A program made the position numbers and the translations under genes. From assembly GCF_009363795.1 (NCBI RefSeq), contig NZ_CP045420.1, forward strand, positions 1,159,001 to 1,223,000: a DNA stretch of 64,000 nt, given 5' to 3'. The stretch comes from Palleronia sp. THAF1 (GTDB lineage: Bacteria; Pseudomonadota; Alphaproteobacteria; Rhodobacterales; Rhodobacteraceae). Shown piece by piece: positions 9,359 to 17,937 of the stretch (positions are counted from its first letter, which is position 1; each line of letters opens with the position of its first letter). The notes under the pieces were generated by a model. It did not search any database, was not told the DNA's origin, and saw only the letters and a program-made list of their open reading frames with translations.

Positions 9359-9970
9359 ATGCACAGCGTCCGCCAAATCGCCACCCAGATCGTCGCCCGT
9401 GAAGGCGGCTTCGTGAACGACCCCGACGACCCCGGCGGGGCGACCAAACACGGCGTGACCATAGGCACGCTGCGCAGCCTTGGTCTGGACTTGGACGGGG
9501 ATGGCGACGTCGATGTGGACGATGTCCGCCGCGTAGATCGTAAGACCGCGACCGACCTGTTCCTGCGCCACTATTTCGAAGCTCCGGGCATCGGGCGTCT
9601 GCCGCAAGCGTTGCAGCCTTCGGTCTTCGATATGCAGGTGAACGCGGGTGCGAATGCCGTGAAGATCCTGCAACGGCTGGTGCGCGACATGGGGCACGCC
9701 GTCGCGGTGGACGGCATTATCGGCCCGCAGACCGTCGCCGCGGTCGAGGCTGCGCATAACGCCGCCCCAAGGCACATCGTGGACGCCTACGGTATCGCAC
9801 GGCGCAACTACTACTACCGTCTGGGCGACGCGCGTCCGGCCTTGCGCAAGTTCGCCTGCGCCCGCTCTGGCGACAAGGGCGGCTGGATCAAGCGGGCGGA
9901 AGAATTCATCTCGGCGCGCTATCATCTGACGGACGCCGAACATGAGGCGCGGGTGGCGGCATGGGATTGA
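9359..9970 (+). CDS. GH108-family endolysin (N-acetylmuramidase) of the GTA lysis cassette
   Basis: 203 residues. Glycoside hydrolase 108 peptidoglycan muramidase: the catalytic glutamate is Glu15 in REGGFVNDPDDPGGATKHGV. A C-terminal peptidoglycan-binding-like segment (VDGIIGPQTVAAVE) is near residue 120. No signal peptide, so it needs the adjacent holin to reach the wall. Residues 44-55 (DLDGDGDVDVDD) match a canonical EF-hand calcium loop. Rhodobacter capsulatus releases GTA particles with a GH108 endolysin and holin pair (rcc00555/rcc00556), which this gene and the next resemble in type and order. The stop overlaps the holin start by 10 bases. It follows ccmE by 42 bases. Confidence 0.88.
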   Translation: MHSVRQIATQIVAREGGFVNDPDDPGGATKHGVTIGTLRSLGLDLDGDGDVDVDDVRRVDRKTATDLFLRHYFEAPGIGRLPQALQPSVFDMQVNAGANAVKILQRLVRDMGHAVAVDGIIGPQTVAAVEAAHNAAPRHIVDAYGIARRNYYYRLGDARPALRKFACARSGDKGGWIKRAEEFISARYHLTDAEHEARVAAWD

Positions 9971-10446
9971 TTGACCGCACGATGAACGTGCTGTTCGGCG
10001 GGCGGAACATCGTCGCCGAAACAGCCGAAGTGTTCCGCGAGAACGCCGAGAACCGCGCGGAACGGGGGGCGTCCTTGCAAACCGGCGCGCTGGAGCAGTT
10101 CGCGTCCGAGTTCGCCCACCGCGACCGCTGCGCCTTCGATCGCTTCATGGATGGCGTCAACCGCATCCCACGCCCGGCGATGGCGCTTGGCACGCTGGGG
10201 CTGTTCACCGCCGCGATGGTCGATCCGGTGTGGTTCGCCGCCCGGATGCAGGGCTTGGCCTACGTGCCAGAGCCGCTGTGGTGGCTGCTTGGGGCCATCG
10301 TCGGCTTCTATTTCGGCGCACGCCACCAGGCAAAGGGCCAAGAATTTCGGCGTCAGATGGTGGCGGCACAGATCGCGCCGAAGCGTACGGTATCTGCTGC
10401 CAGCGACAACCCCGCTCTGGACGATTGGCGCGCCGATGGCCGGTGA
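9961..10446 (+). CDS. Holin of the 3-TM GTA-release family
   Basis: 161 residues. Hydrophobic segments at about 72-90 and 105-121 with a shorter one between, within PAMALGTLGLFTAAMVDPVW and the later PLWWLLGAIVGFYFGARH, resemble the family called GTA_holin_3TM. A charged N-terminal region (residues 15-65) precedes them and a polar tail follows. Its expected role is to make lesions in the inner membrane so the upstream endolysin reaches peptidoglycan. The start overlaps the endolysin end by 10 bases and its end overlaps the next small gene by 11, so the cassette is translationally coupled. Assignment rests on recognition of the segment pattern and the neighbour. Confidence 0.82.
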   Translation: MGLIDRTMNVLFGGRNIVAETAEVFRENAENRAERGASLQTGALEQFASEFAHRDRCAFDRFMDGVNRIPRPAMALGTLGLFTAAMVDPVWFAARMQGLAYVPEPLWWLLGAIVGFYFGARHQAKGQEFRRQMVAAQIAPKRTVSAASDNPALDDWRADGR

Positions 10447-10618
10447 TCTGATTCTGAAAATCGTGTCGGAAGACGGGCCGTGGGTGATGCTGGTCTTCTA
10501 CCTTCTGTGGCGCGACAGCCAGAAGGACGCAGCGACCCGAGAGGTTCTGAACAAGAACACCGCCGTCCTGATCGAGATGGCGACACTTGTGCGCCACGGA
10601 ATGGGATACCCCCGATGA
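10436..10618 (+). CDS. Small single-TM protein of the lysis cassette (BhlA/holin-like layout)
   Basis: 60 residues, MAGDLILKIVSEDGPWVMLV then FYLLWRDSQKDAATREV. It has one hydrophobic segment at about residues 14-24 and a charged amphipathic tail with LIEMATLVRHG. The plan (short N-terminus, GPW-xxL-FYLLW segment, charged helix) resembles BhlA/UviB holin-like proteins, but I cannot confirm homology. It overlaps the holin by 11 bases and shares an ATGA overlap with the following gene. A second holin, an anti-holin or a spanin-like accessory are the plausible roles. Confidence 0.6.
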   Translation: MAGDLILKIVSEDGPWVMLVFYLLWRDSQKDAATREVLNKNTAVLIEMATLVRHGMGYPR

Positions 10619-10728
10619 CGTGGCTGATCCGTCTGCTGACCGGCCGCCGCCTGTCCCGCGATCTGGAGCGTAATCGACAAGCCGCCGACGCGCTCGACCT
10701 TGCCGTGAAGAAGGTATTGAACCGATGA
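10615..10728 (+). CDS. Tiny basic protein of the lysis cassette, unknown function
   Basis: 37 residues: starts MTWLIRLLTGRRLSRDLERN and ends DLAVKKVLNR. A short hydrophobic start followed by a basic amphipathic helix. No family recognised. Support is contextual: ATGA overlap with the upstream 60-residue gene and another 4-base overlap with the downstream membrane protein, in an unbroken same-strand chain. It may be a membrane-active peptide or simply a coupling ORF. Confidence 0.45.
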   Translation: MTWLIRLLTGRRLSRDLERNRQAADALDLAVKKVLNR

Positions 10729-11168
10729 AATTCCCTTTGACGTGTGCTGCGGCAATGTTCTTGTTTCTGTGCACATTGCAATTCGGCGCGGGACTCGATG
10801 GAACATATCGTCTGGCCTACGGAACGCTTGGCCTCATGTCCTGCGCCATCTCGGGCACGTTCTTATGGTTGTGGCGGATCAACGCGACGCCATTGGCAAC
10901 TGGGATGGTTCTGTCCTGGGCCGGCGGGGGCGGCATGCTGGGTTGGTGGTGGTGTTATGCACTGCTGGATGGACCCCTATGGATGAGCCGCCATCCCGCG
11001 CTCCTTGCATTTGCCTCTGTCTACCTAGTCGGGGCGGGTCTGCATTTCGCGGTGATCGGGTCGGGCTTCGGCTTTCCGAAGTGGAGCTGGATGCTGGTCG
11101 TCGCCGTCGCACTCGGCCTTGCACTGACAATCACGGTCCTGACGGGCCTGGCATTCTCACCGATGTGA
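10725..11168 (+). CDS. Four-TM integral membrane protein, unknown function
   Basis: 147 residues, mostly hydrophobic, with predicted membrane segments at about 5-22, 32-50, 58-80 and 90-112 plus a final one near 120-143 (SWMLVVAVALGLALTITVLT). No cysteine pairs or histidine ligands suggesting a haem or redox role are obvious. It begins on a 4-base overlap with the preceding tiny gene and ends 47 bases before ccmF. It could belong to the lysis cassette or to cytochrome c maturation; position alone does not decide. Confidence 0.65.
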   Translation: MKFPLTCAAAMFLFLCTLQFGAGLDGTYRLAYGTLGLMSCAISGTFLWLWRINATPLATGMVLSWAGGGGMLGWWWCYALLDGPLWMSRHPALLAFASVYLVGAGLHFAVIGSGFGFPKWSWMLVVAVALGLALTITVLTGLAFSPM

Positions 11169-11215
11169 CGAAGGGGGCCATTGGCGCGCGCGATCAGGCG
11201 CGATAGACCAAGGCC

Positions 11216-13186
11216 ATGATTATAGAACTCGGTCACTTCGCCCTTATCCTCGCCCTCATCATGGCGGCGCTGCAATGCGTTCTGCCGCTTGTCGGAGCGC
11301 AGAAAGGGTGGAGCGGCTTCATGGCCGCCGCCGCGCCCGCCGCACAGGCGCAGTTCCTGTTCCTCGGCTTCTCTTTCGCGGTACTGACATGGGCGTTCGT
11401 GGCGTCGGACTTCTCGCTTGCAGTGGTGACCGCCAATTCGCACACGGCGAAACCCCTGATCTACAAGATCAGCGGCGTGTGGGGGAACCACGAAGGCTCT
11501 ATGCTGCTGTGGTGCGTGATCCTTGCGTTCTACAGCGCGCTGGCCGCGTGGTTCGGCGGCAACCTGTCAGAGACATTGCGCGCCCGCGTGCTGGGCGTGC
11601 AGGGCGCGATCTGCGTTGCCTTCCTTGCGTTCCTGATCTTCACATCCAATCCGTTCTGGCGGCTGGAAGTGCCCCCGCTGAATGGACAAGACCTGAACCC
11701 GCTGTTGCAGGACCCCGGCTTGGCCTTCCACCCGCCGTTCTTGTACCTTGGTTACGTCGGCCTCTCGATGGCGTTTTCCTTCGCCGTTGCCGCGCTGATC
11801 GAAGGCCGGGTGGACGCCGCATGGGGCCGTTGGGTCCGCCCATGGACACTGGTGGCCTGGGTGTTCCTGACCATCGGCATCGCGCTCGGCTCATGGTGGG
11901 CCTATTATGAGCTTGGCTGGGGCGGCTTCTGGTTCTGGGATCCGGTCGAAAACGCGTCCTTCATGCCGTGGCTGATCGCGGCCGCCCTGCTGCACTCGTC
12001 CATCGTGGTCGAAAAGAGAGAGGCGCTGAAGTCCTGGACCATCCTGCTGGCGATCCTCGCCTTTGGGTTCAGCCTGATCGGCGCGTTCATCGTGCGATCC
12101 GGCGTGCTCACCAGCGTTCACGCTTTCGCCAACGACCCAGAGCGCGGCGTCTATCTGCTGGCAATCACCGGCATCTTCATGGGTGGCGCGCTGACACTTT
12201 ACGCCGCCCGTGCCGCGTCGCTGGAAGCGAAGGGCGTCTTTGCCCTGGTCAGCCGCGAGTCGGCACTGGTCGCGAACAACATCCTGTTGGCGGTGTCGGC
12301 CTTCGTCGTCTTCGTCGGCACCGTCTGGCCGCTGGTGGCAGAGATGATCTGGGACCGGAAGCTTTCAGTCGGCGCGCCGTTCTTCGACGCGGCCTTCACG
12401 CCGTTCATGGTCGTTCTCGCCGCATTACTGCCCATCGGCGGCCTGATGCCGTGGAAGCGCGCGCGGATGGACCGCTTGGCGCAACCCTTGATCGGGGCGC
12501 TGGCCCTGTCGATCGCACTCGGGGCGCTGGTCTGGGTTATGCAGACGGGCGGCTCGATGTTGGCGCCTATCGGAGCCGTACTGGCGGCATGGGTCGTTCT
12601 GGGTGCGGTCGTCGATCTGAACCTGCGAACGGGGCGCGACTGGAGCACCAAACTCGCGCGCCTGCGCAAGTTGCCGCGCGCGGACTGGGGCAAGACCGTC
12701 TCGCACGCGGGCTTCGGCGTCACGATCTTCGGTGTCGCTGCCCTGACCGCCTGGCAGGTCGAGGATATCCGCGTCGCGCAAGAAGGCGAAAGTTTTGCGG
12801 TCGGTCCCTACGAGATCACGCTGGACAGCGTGCGCGAAGAGCGTGTCGCCAACTACCTGACGACGATCGCCACGATGCAGGTGACCCGCGGCGGCGATCC
12901 GGTCGCGACCCTTCAGCCCGAAAAACGCTTCTACCCCGTGGCGCAGATGCCCACGACCGAAGCGGCCATCGACAACGGCGTGCTGCGCGATCTCTATCTG
13001 GTAATCGGCGATCCGCAGGACGCCGGGGGCTGGGCCGTACGCACCTACATCAAGCCCTTCGCCAACTGGATCTGGGCGGGCTGCATCATCATGGCGCTGG
13101 GGGGCGGGTTGTCGTTGACCGACCGTCGCCACCGGGTCGCTGCCGGGGCCGCCAAGACCCCACGTCGCGCGGTGCCAGCGGAATGA
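11216..13186 (+). CDS. ccmF: Cytochrome c haem lyase subunit CcmF
   Basis: 656 residues, the usual length. A polytopic inner-membrane protein that attaches haem from CcmE to apocytochrome c with CcmH. The tryptophan-rich WWD signature is at about residues 224-245 (GSWWAYYELGWGGFWFWDP). GVWGNHEGSMLLW near residue 88 and the LNPLLQDPGLAFHPPFLYLG block also match. About 14-15 membrane helices are expected. The end overlaps ccmH by 4 bases (ATGA). Confidence 0.96.
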   Translation: MIIELGHFALILALIMAALQCVLPLVGAQKGWSGFMAAAAPAAQAQFLFLGFSFAVLTWAFVASDFSLAVVTANSHTAKPLIYKISGVWGNHEGSMLLWCVILAFYSALAAWFGGNLSETLRARVLGVQGAICVAFLAFLIFTSNPFWRLEVPPLNGQDLNPLLQDPGLAFHPPFLYLGYVGLSMAFSFAVAALIEGRVDAAWGRWVRPWTLVAWVFLTIGIALGSWWAYYELGWGGFWFWDPVENASFMPWLIAAALLHSSIVVEKREALKSWTILLAILAFGFSLIGAFIVRSGVLTSVHAFANDPERGVYLLAITGIFMGGALTLYAARAASLEAKGVFALVSRESALVANNILLAVSAFVVFVGTVWPLVAEMIWDRKLSVGAPFFDAAFTPFMVVLAALLPIGGLMPWKRARMDRLAQPLIGALALSIALGALVWVMQTGGSMLAPIGAVLAAWVVLGAVVDLNLRTGRDWSTKLARLRKLPRADWGKTVSHAGFGVTIFGVAALTAWQVEDIRVAQEGESFAVGPYEITLDSVREERVANYLTTIATMQVTRGGDPVATLQPEKRFYPVAQMPTTEAAIDNGVLRDLYLVIGDPQDAGGWAVRTYIKPFANWIWAGCIIMALGGGLSLTDRRHRVAAGAAKTPRRAVPAE

Positions 13187-13632
13187 AACGGCTGCTCCTG
13201 ATCCTGTCGCTGCTGGCCGCACCGGCCTATGCCGTCCAGCCCGACGAAATCCTGGACGATCCGCGCCTGGAGGAGCGGGCACGCGACCTGTCGACGGGTC
13301 TGCGTTGCCTTGTTTGCCGCAACGAAAACATCGACGAATCGAACGCCGATCTGGCGCGCGATTTACGCCTTGCCGTGCGCGAACGGTTGGTGGCGGGCGA
13401 CACCGACGATCAGGTGATCGATTACCTCGTGAACCGCTACGGCGAATACGTCCTGCTGCGCCCCACCGTGGACGGCGCGAATCTGATCCTGTGGCTGGCC
13501 GGGCCTGCCATGCTTCTGGGCGGTCTGGCTGTCGCCGCATTGGCCCTACGCCGTCGCCCTACGGCAGAGCCTCGGGACGCGACCCTCAGCGTGGACGAAC
13601 AAGCGCGCCTCGACGCGCTTTTGAAGGACTGA
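13183..13632 (+). CDS. ccmH: Cytochrome c maturation thiol protein CcmH/CcmL
   Basis: 149 residues. Signal peptide MKRLLLILSLLAAPAYA, a periplasmic domain with the redox motif LRCLVC (Cys42, Cys45) and a C-terminal membrane anchor (LILWLAGPAMLLGGLAVAAL). It reduces apocytochrome CXXCH thiols before haem ligation by CcmF. The ATGA overlap with ccmF fixes the start. No ccmI-like gene follows; a crotonase gene is next after a 125-base gap that carries one copy of the dispersed GAGTATTT motif. Confidence 0.93.
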   Translation: MKRLLLILSLLAAPAYAVQPDEILDDPRLEERARDLSTGLRCLVCRNENIDESNADLARDLRLAVRERLVAGDTDDQVIDYLVNRYGEYVLLRPTVDGANLILWLAGPAMLLGGLAVAALALRRRPTAEPRDATLSVDEQARLDALLKD

Positions 13633-13636
13633 CCGA

Positions 13637-13662
13637 CCCCTTCTTTGTTTCCGAAAATACTC
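13637..13662 (-). repeat. Dispersed intergenic motif, copy 1
   Basis: On the minus strand it reads GAGTATTTTCGGAAACAAAG followed by AAGGGG. Similar copies lie at 41304-41329, 58951-58980 and 61392-61415. It sits 5 bases after the ccmH stop, in inverse orientation to that gene. Confidence 0.55.
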
Positions 13663-13757
13663 ATGTCGACCGGCCCGATCCGCGCGTGACGAAGGGTCGG
13701 ACTTCCCACGCCCGCCTCCCGGTGCCACAGTCCGGCCAACCAGATCGGAGGCCCGCC

Positions 13758-14534
13758 ATGAATTATGAAGCTATCAGATACGCCGTGCGCGAAGATATCG
13801 CGATCCTGACGCTGAACCGTCCCGACCGGAAGAATGCGTTGAACACCCAGATGCGGGCCGAGATCACGCATGCGGTGAAGGCCGCCGGGACAGAGGCGCG
13901 CGTACTGGTGATGACCGGCGCAGGCGATGCGTTTTGCTCGGGGCAGGACCTGTCGGACGGTGGCAACGCGGCGAACCTCGATCTGGAGCGCACGTTGCGT
14001 GACGAATACGAGCCGATGCTGAATGCCATCGTCGACTGCCCGATCCCCACGATCTCTGCCGTAAAAGGCGCAGCGGCGGGGGCAGGGGCGAACTTGGCGC
14101 TTGGCGCGGATGTGGTGATCGCGTCCGAGTCGGCAGTGTTCCTGCAGGCCTTCACCCGCATCGGCCTTATTCCGGACGCCGGTGGCACGCATTGGTTGCC
14201 GCGCCAGATGGGTTTGGCCAAGGCCATGGGGGCGGCCCTGTTCGCCGAACCGATCTCTGCCAAGCAGGCAGAGTCCTGGGGCATGATCTGGGAGGTCGTT
14301 CCCGATGAGAGCTTCGCGGATCATTGGTGGCGGCGCGCGTTGCATCTGGCGAATGGCCCGACAGAGGCTTACCGCGGCGTCAAGGAAGCCCTGCGCCAGT
14401 CCTTCGCCAACGATCTGGGCCAGCAGTTGGAGCTGGAGGCCCGGATTCAGGGCCGCATGGGAAAGACGCGCGACTTCCGGGAAGGCGTGATGGCGTTCCT
14501 TGAAAAGCGCGCGCCGAAGTACGAAGGGCGTTAG
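13758..14534 (+). CDS. Enoyl-CoA hydratase/isomerase family protein (PaaG-like)
   Basis: 258 residues, crotonase fold. Oxyanion-hole segments: AFCSGQDLSD near residue 55 and GAAAGAGANLALGADVVIAS near 100. The block FTRIGLIPDAGGTHWLPRQM with AESWGMIWEVV and the end REGVMAFLEKRAP matches the arrangement in E. coli PaaG, the 2-(1,2-epoxy-1,2-dihydrophenyl)acetyl-CoA isomerase. No other paa gene is nearby, so a role in phenylacetate degradation is only possible, not shown. Start at 13758 follows GATCGGAGGCCCGCC, a good ribosome-binding site. It converges with the transglutaminase gene, overlapping by 4 bases. Confidence 0.87.
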   Translation: MNYEAIRYAVREDIAILTLNRPDRKNALNTQMRAEITHAVKAAGTEARVLVMTGAGDAFCSGQDLSDGGNAANLDLERTLRDEYEPMLNAIVDCPIPTISAVKGAAAGAGANLALGADVVIASESAVFLQAFTRIGLIPDAGGTHWLPRQMGLAKAMGAALFAEPISAKQAESWGMIWEVVPDESFADHWWRRALHLANGPTEAYRGVKEALRQSFANDLGQQLELEARIQGRMGKTRDFREGVMAFLEKRAPKYEGR

Positions 14535-15307
14535 ACCTCTTCGACGCGCACCTGTTGATTTTGAAGCGTGACCCAGCCGTAGCTGGTCAGGAACGCGATG
14601 TCGGCGGCATCGCGGCCGACACCGATGATCGCCGTGCGGTCGGGCGATGACATGCCGGTGGGGTCCACCAAATGCCAGCGCCCGTCCAGCCAGACCTCTG
14701 CCATGGCGTGGAAGTCCTGCGGGCTGACCTCGGGGCCATAGCAGCTGACCATGCGCGCGGGGATCGCTTTGGCGCGCGCAAGCGTGATCAGCACATGGGC
14801 GAAGTCCCTACAGATGCCGCGCCGCTGCACGAATGTCTCCAGCGCGGTGGTCCCCGGTCCCGATGCGCCGGGCGAGTAGGTAAAGCGCTCCTTGATCCAA
14901 TTCGCCATCTCGACGATGCAGGCGCCGCCCTCCACATGGGCAAACTCTGCTCCAACGAAGCTGACGAATTCGTCGGACGGACAGTAACGTGAGGCCATCA
15001 AGTAGCGCACGGCCTCGTGCGGCAGCTTGTGAACCTGCTCGGCGGGGATTTTGCTGATGTCCTCCGCTGTGCGCGTGATCTCGATCTCAGCGGTGTAGTT
15101 CACGTCCAGCTCGTCTTCGACGTTCATCCAGACGCGCGTGCCGATGCTGTCTTCCGCAGCGATGCGCGAGAGATAGGTCGTATTTCCCGCATCCAGCCGT
15201 TCCCGAATGATCTTCTGCATCGGCATGGCCGCCGTCTCGATCTGAAGAAGGATGTCGGTGGGGGTCTCGATGGCGTACTCGACATCGACATTGATCTTCA
15301 TTTTCAT
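14531..15307 (-). CDS. Transglutaminase-like (papain-fold) family protein
   Basis: 258 residues. An N-terminal beta-sandwich-like segment (ITRTAED, residues about 1-100) precedes a transglutaminase core with the full triad: Cys in RRGICRDFAH, His in QDFHAMAEVWLDG and Asp in HLVDPTG. Such bacterial proteins are thiol peptidases or amidases; the substrate is unknown. No signal peptide. The open frame extends to 16216 on this strand, opposite the OYE gene, but AAAGG lies just upstream of the ATG at 15307 (MKMKINVDVEY), which is the real start. Divergent from the OYE gene. Confidence 0.88.
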   Translation of the reverse strand: MKMKINVDVEYAIETPTDILLQIETAAMPMQKIIRERLDAGNTTYLSRIAAEDSIGTRVWMNVEDELDVNYTAEIEITRTAEDISKIPAEQVHKLPHEAVRYLMASRYCPSDEFVSFVGAEFAHVEGGACIVEMANWIKERFTYSPGASGPGTTALETFVQRRGICRDFAHVLITLARAKAIPARMVSCYGPEVSPQDFHAMAEVWLDGRWHLVDPTGMSSPDRTAIIGVGRDAADIAFLTSYGWVTLQNQQVRVEEV

Positions 15308-15424
15308 CGCAAACCTTTCGGGGGCAATCGTGAACGCAGGCTGTGCGCTCATACACGGCGCAGGCAGGGAACGCGATGGGGCGCTGTTTGTTCGGGGTGT
15401 GATACATAGAAAAGGACAATCACA

Positions 15425-16525
15425 ATGGCCGATCACGCCACACTCTTCACGCCGATCCAGATGGGCCCCGTCACGCTTCCCAATCGCATCCTGATGGCTC
15501 CGCTGACCCGCAACCGTGCTCATGACGATGGCACCCCGTGGGAGGTCGCGCAGACCTATTACGCCCAGCGGGCCAGTGCCGGGATGATCCTGTCGGAAGC
15601 CACGCAGGTCACGCCGCTGGGCAAGGGCTATATCAAGACGCCCGGCATCCACGCGCCGGAACATGTCACCGCCTGGAAAAAGATCACAGACGCCGTGCAC
15701 GCGAACGGTGGCCGCATCTACATGCAGCTCTGGCATGTGGGTCGGATCAGCCACAACTCCCTGCTGCCCGAGGGCGAAACGCCGCAGGCCCCGTCGGCCA
15801 TCCGGGCAGAGACGCAGACTTTCACGCACAACGGGTTCGAGGATTGCTCGGAGCCGCACGCCGTGACCAAGGAAGAGATCGCCACGCTGATTGAGGATTA
15901 CCGCAAGGGCGCGCAGAACGCCAAGGATGCGGGCTTCGACGGTGTCGAGATTCATGCCGCGAACGGCTACCTGATCGACCAGTTCTTGCAGGACGGATCG
16001 AACAAGCGCGATGACGAGTACGGCGGATCGGTTGAGAACCGGATGCGCTTCCTGCGTGAAGTGATCGACGCCGTGACAAGCGTCTGGGACCGTGACCGCG
16101 TCGGTGTTCGCCTGTCGCCGCTCAGCCAGGCGAATGCGATTTCCGAGTCGGATCCCGAGGGCACGTTCAGCGAAGTCTACAAGATGCTGTCGGACCAGAA
16201 GCTGGCCTATCTGCACGTCGTCGAAAGCTTCTACGGCGCCGAAACGAAGACCGACGAGGAAGAGCGTTTGAAGCGTATGCGCAAGCTATACGACGGGTTC
16301 TACATCGCGAATGGTGACCTGAACGCGGATCGCCTGACACAGGCGATCGAGAGTGGTCACGCCGACGCGGGCACCATCGGTCGGCCCTTCATTGCCAACC
16401 CGGACCTGCCGCAGCGCATGCGCCTGGGTGCCGATCTGAACGCGCAGGATCAGGACACCTTCTACGGCGGGGATGAGAAGGGGTATATCGACTACCCGTT
16501 CCTGGACCAGATCAAGCCGGTCTAA
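15425..16525 (+). CDS. Old yellow enzyme family ene-reductase (NemA-like)
   Basis: 366 residues. FMN-dependent NAD(P)H alkene reductase with a TIM barrel. Visible blocks: LFTPIQMGPVTLPNRILMAP at the N-terminus, QLWHVGRISH near residue 100, GFDGVEIHAANGYLIDQFL near 176, DEYGGSVENRMRF, and GRPFIANPDLPQRM near the end. These place it with NemA/xenobiotic reductases. Substrates are likely activated alkenes such as maleimides or enones; the true one is unknown. Divergent from the transglutaminase gene; a strong terminator follows 22 bases after the stop. Confidence 0.93.
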   Translation: MADHATLFTPIQMGPVTLPNRILMAPLTRNRAHDDGTPWEVAQTYYAQRASAGMILSEATQVTPLGKGYIKTPGIHAPEHVTAWKKITDAVHANGGRIYMQLWHVGRISHNSLLPEGETPQAPSAIRAETQTFTHNGFEDCSEPHAVTKEEIATLIEDYRKGAQNAKDAGFDGVEIHAANGYLIDQFLQDGSNKRDDEYGGSVENRMRFLREVIDAVTSVWDRDRVGVRLSPLSQANAISESDPEGTFSEVYKMLSDQKLAYLHVVESFYGAETKTDEEERLKRMRKLYDGFYIANGDLNADRLTQAIESGHADAGTIGRPFIANPDLPQRMRLGADLNAQDQDTFYGGDEKGYIDYPFLDQIKPV

Positions 16526-16547
16526 GCGGCCAAAATCCACGAAGCAG

Positions 16548-16580
16548 AAGGGGCGAAGTCTTCCGACTTCGCCCCTTTTT
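16548..16580 (+). terminator. Rho-independent terminator between OYE gene and gltA
   Basis: AAGGGGCGAAGTC pairs perfectly with GACTTCGCCCCTT around TTCC, followed by further T residues on the + strand. It serves the OYE transcript; the symmetrical stem directly after the gltA stop may also serve gltA, although no T run follows on that strand. Confidence 0.85.
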
Positions 16581-16582
16581 CG

Positions 16583-17881
16583 TTAGCCGCGCTTTTCGAC
16601 GTCCACGTAGTCGCGCGTCGTCTCGCCCAGATACAACTGTCGCGGACGACCGATCTTGTGCTGCGGATCGGAAATCTGCTCTTTCCACTGGCTGATCCAA
16701 CCGACGGTGCGCGCCACGGCGAAGATCGGCGTGAACATGGCGGTCGGGAAACCCATCGCGTCGAGGATGATGCCCGAGTAGAAATCCACGTTCGGAAACA
16801 GTTTCTTCTCGGCGAAATAGGGATCGGCCAAGGCGACACGCTCCAGTTCCTTGGCGACCTGCAGCGTCGGGTTATTCTCGATTCCCAAGAGGTCCAACAC
16901 CTCGTCGGCAGACTCTTTCATCACCGTCGCGCGGGGGTCGTGGTTCTTGTAGACGCGGTGCCCGAAGCCCATCAGGCGGAACGGATCATCCTTGTCCTTG
17001 GCGCGGGCGATGTATTCGGGGATACGGTCGACCGTGCCGATCTCGCGCAGCATTTCCAGACAGGCCTGGTTCGCACCACCATGGGCCGGACCCCAGAGGC
17101 AGGCGATGCCGGCGGCGATGCAGGCGAAGGGGTTGGCACCAGAGCTAGAGGCCAGACGCACCGTCGAGGTCGAAGCGTTTTGCTCGTGGTCCGCGTGCAG
17201 CGTGAAGATGCGGTCCATTGCGCGGGACAGGATCGGGTTGGCGACGTAGTCCTCTGCGGGAACGCTGAAGCACATGCGCAGGAAGTTCGATGCGTAGTCC
17301 AGGTCGTTGCGCGGATAGACGAAGGGCTGGCCGACGGAATACTTGTAGGCCCATGCGGCGATCGTCGGCATCTTCGCGATCAGGCGGATGGATGCGACCT
17401 CACGCTCCCACGCGTCGTTCACGTTGGTCGAGTCGTGGTAGAACGCCGACATCGCACCGACGACGCCGACCATGATCGCCATGGGGTGCGCGTCGCGGCG
17501 GAAGCCACGGAAGAAGTTCATCATCTGCTCGTGCAGCATCGTGTGGTTGGTCACACGGAACTCGAAGTCTTCCAACTGCGCGGCGGTCGGCAATTCGCCG
17601 TAAAGCAGCAGGTAGCAGACTTCCAGGAAGTGGGATTTGCTGGCGAGCTGGTCGATGGGATAGCCGCGGTGCAGCAATTCGCCCTTGTCGCCGTCGATGA
17701 AGGTGATCGTGGAATCGCAGGCAGCGGTAGAAGTGAAGCCCGGATCGTAGGTGAACACGCCGGCCTGGGCGTACAGCTTGCGGATGTCGATCACGTCGGG
17801 CCCGGCGGTGGGCGTGTGGACCGGCAGGTCGTAGTCCTTCCCGTCAATCGTCAGCTTGGCGGTCTTTTTGTCCTCGGCCAT
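16583..17881 (-). CDS. gltA: Citrate synthase
   Basis: 432 residues, the long type II (hexameric, NADH-sensitive) form. Condenses acetyl-CoA and oxaloacetate, first step of the TCA cycle, in the cytosol. Recognisable: [20 protein letters not shown] near residue 45, [27 protein letters not shown] near 255 and [13 protein letters not shown] near 305, which hold the catalytic histidines. gltX lies upstream on the same strand, separated by 56 bases. Confidence 0.97.
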   Translation of the reverse strand: MAEDKKTAKLTIDGKDYDLPVHTPTAGPDVIDIRKLYAQAGVFTYDPGFTSTAACDSTITFIDGDKGELLHRGYPIDQLASKSHFLEVCYLLLYGELPTAAQLEDFEFRVTNHTMLHEQMMNFFRGFRRDAHPMAIMVGVVGAMSAFYHDSTNVNDAWEREVASIRLIAKMPTIAAWAYKYSVGQPFVYPRNDLDYASNFLRMCFSVPAEDYVANPILSRAMDRIFTLHADHEQNASTSTVRLASSSGANPFACIAAGIACLWGPAHGGANQACLEMLREIGTVDRIPEYIARAKDKDDPFRLMGFGHRVYKNHDPRATVMKESADEVLDLLGIENNPTLQVAKELERVALADPYFAEKKLFPNVDFYSGIILDAMGFPTAMFTPIFAVARTVGWISQWKEQISDPQHKIGRPRQLYLGETTRDYVDVEKRG

Positions 17882-17937
17882 CGGTGCGAACCCTCTTTCC
17901 CGTTGAAATACTAGCCACTACGGGCTTGCAGGTATTG

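Noticed and set aside
15308-16216. N-terminal extension of the transglutaminase-like protein (561-codon frame)
   Set aside because: The extra 303 codons are antisense to the OYE gene, and a ribosome-binding site and start fit at 15307.
17884-17912. Fifth copy of the dispersed GAGTATTT motif upstream of gltA
   Set aside because: Minus strand reads AGTATTTCAACGGGAAAGAG, only partly matching, and it lies in a 5' leader unlike the other four copies.
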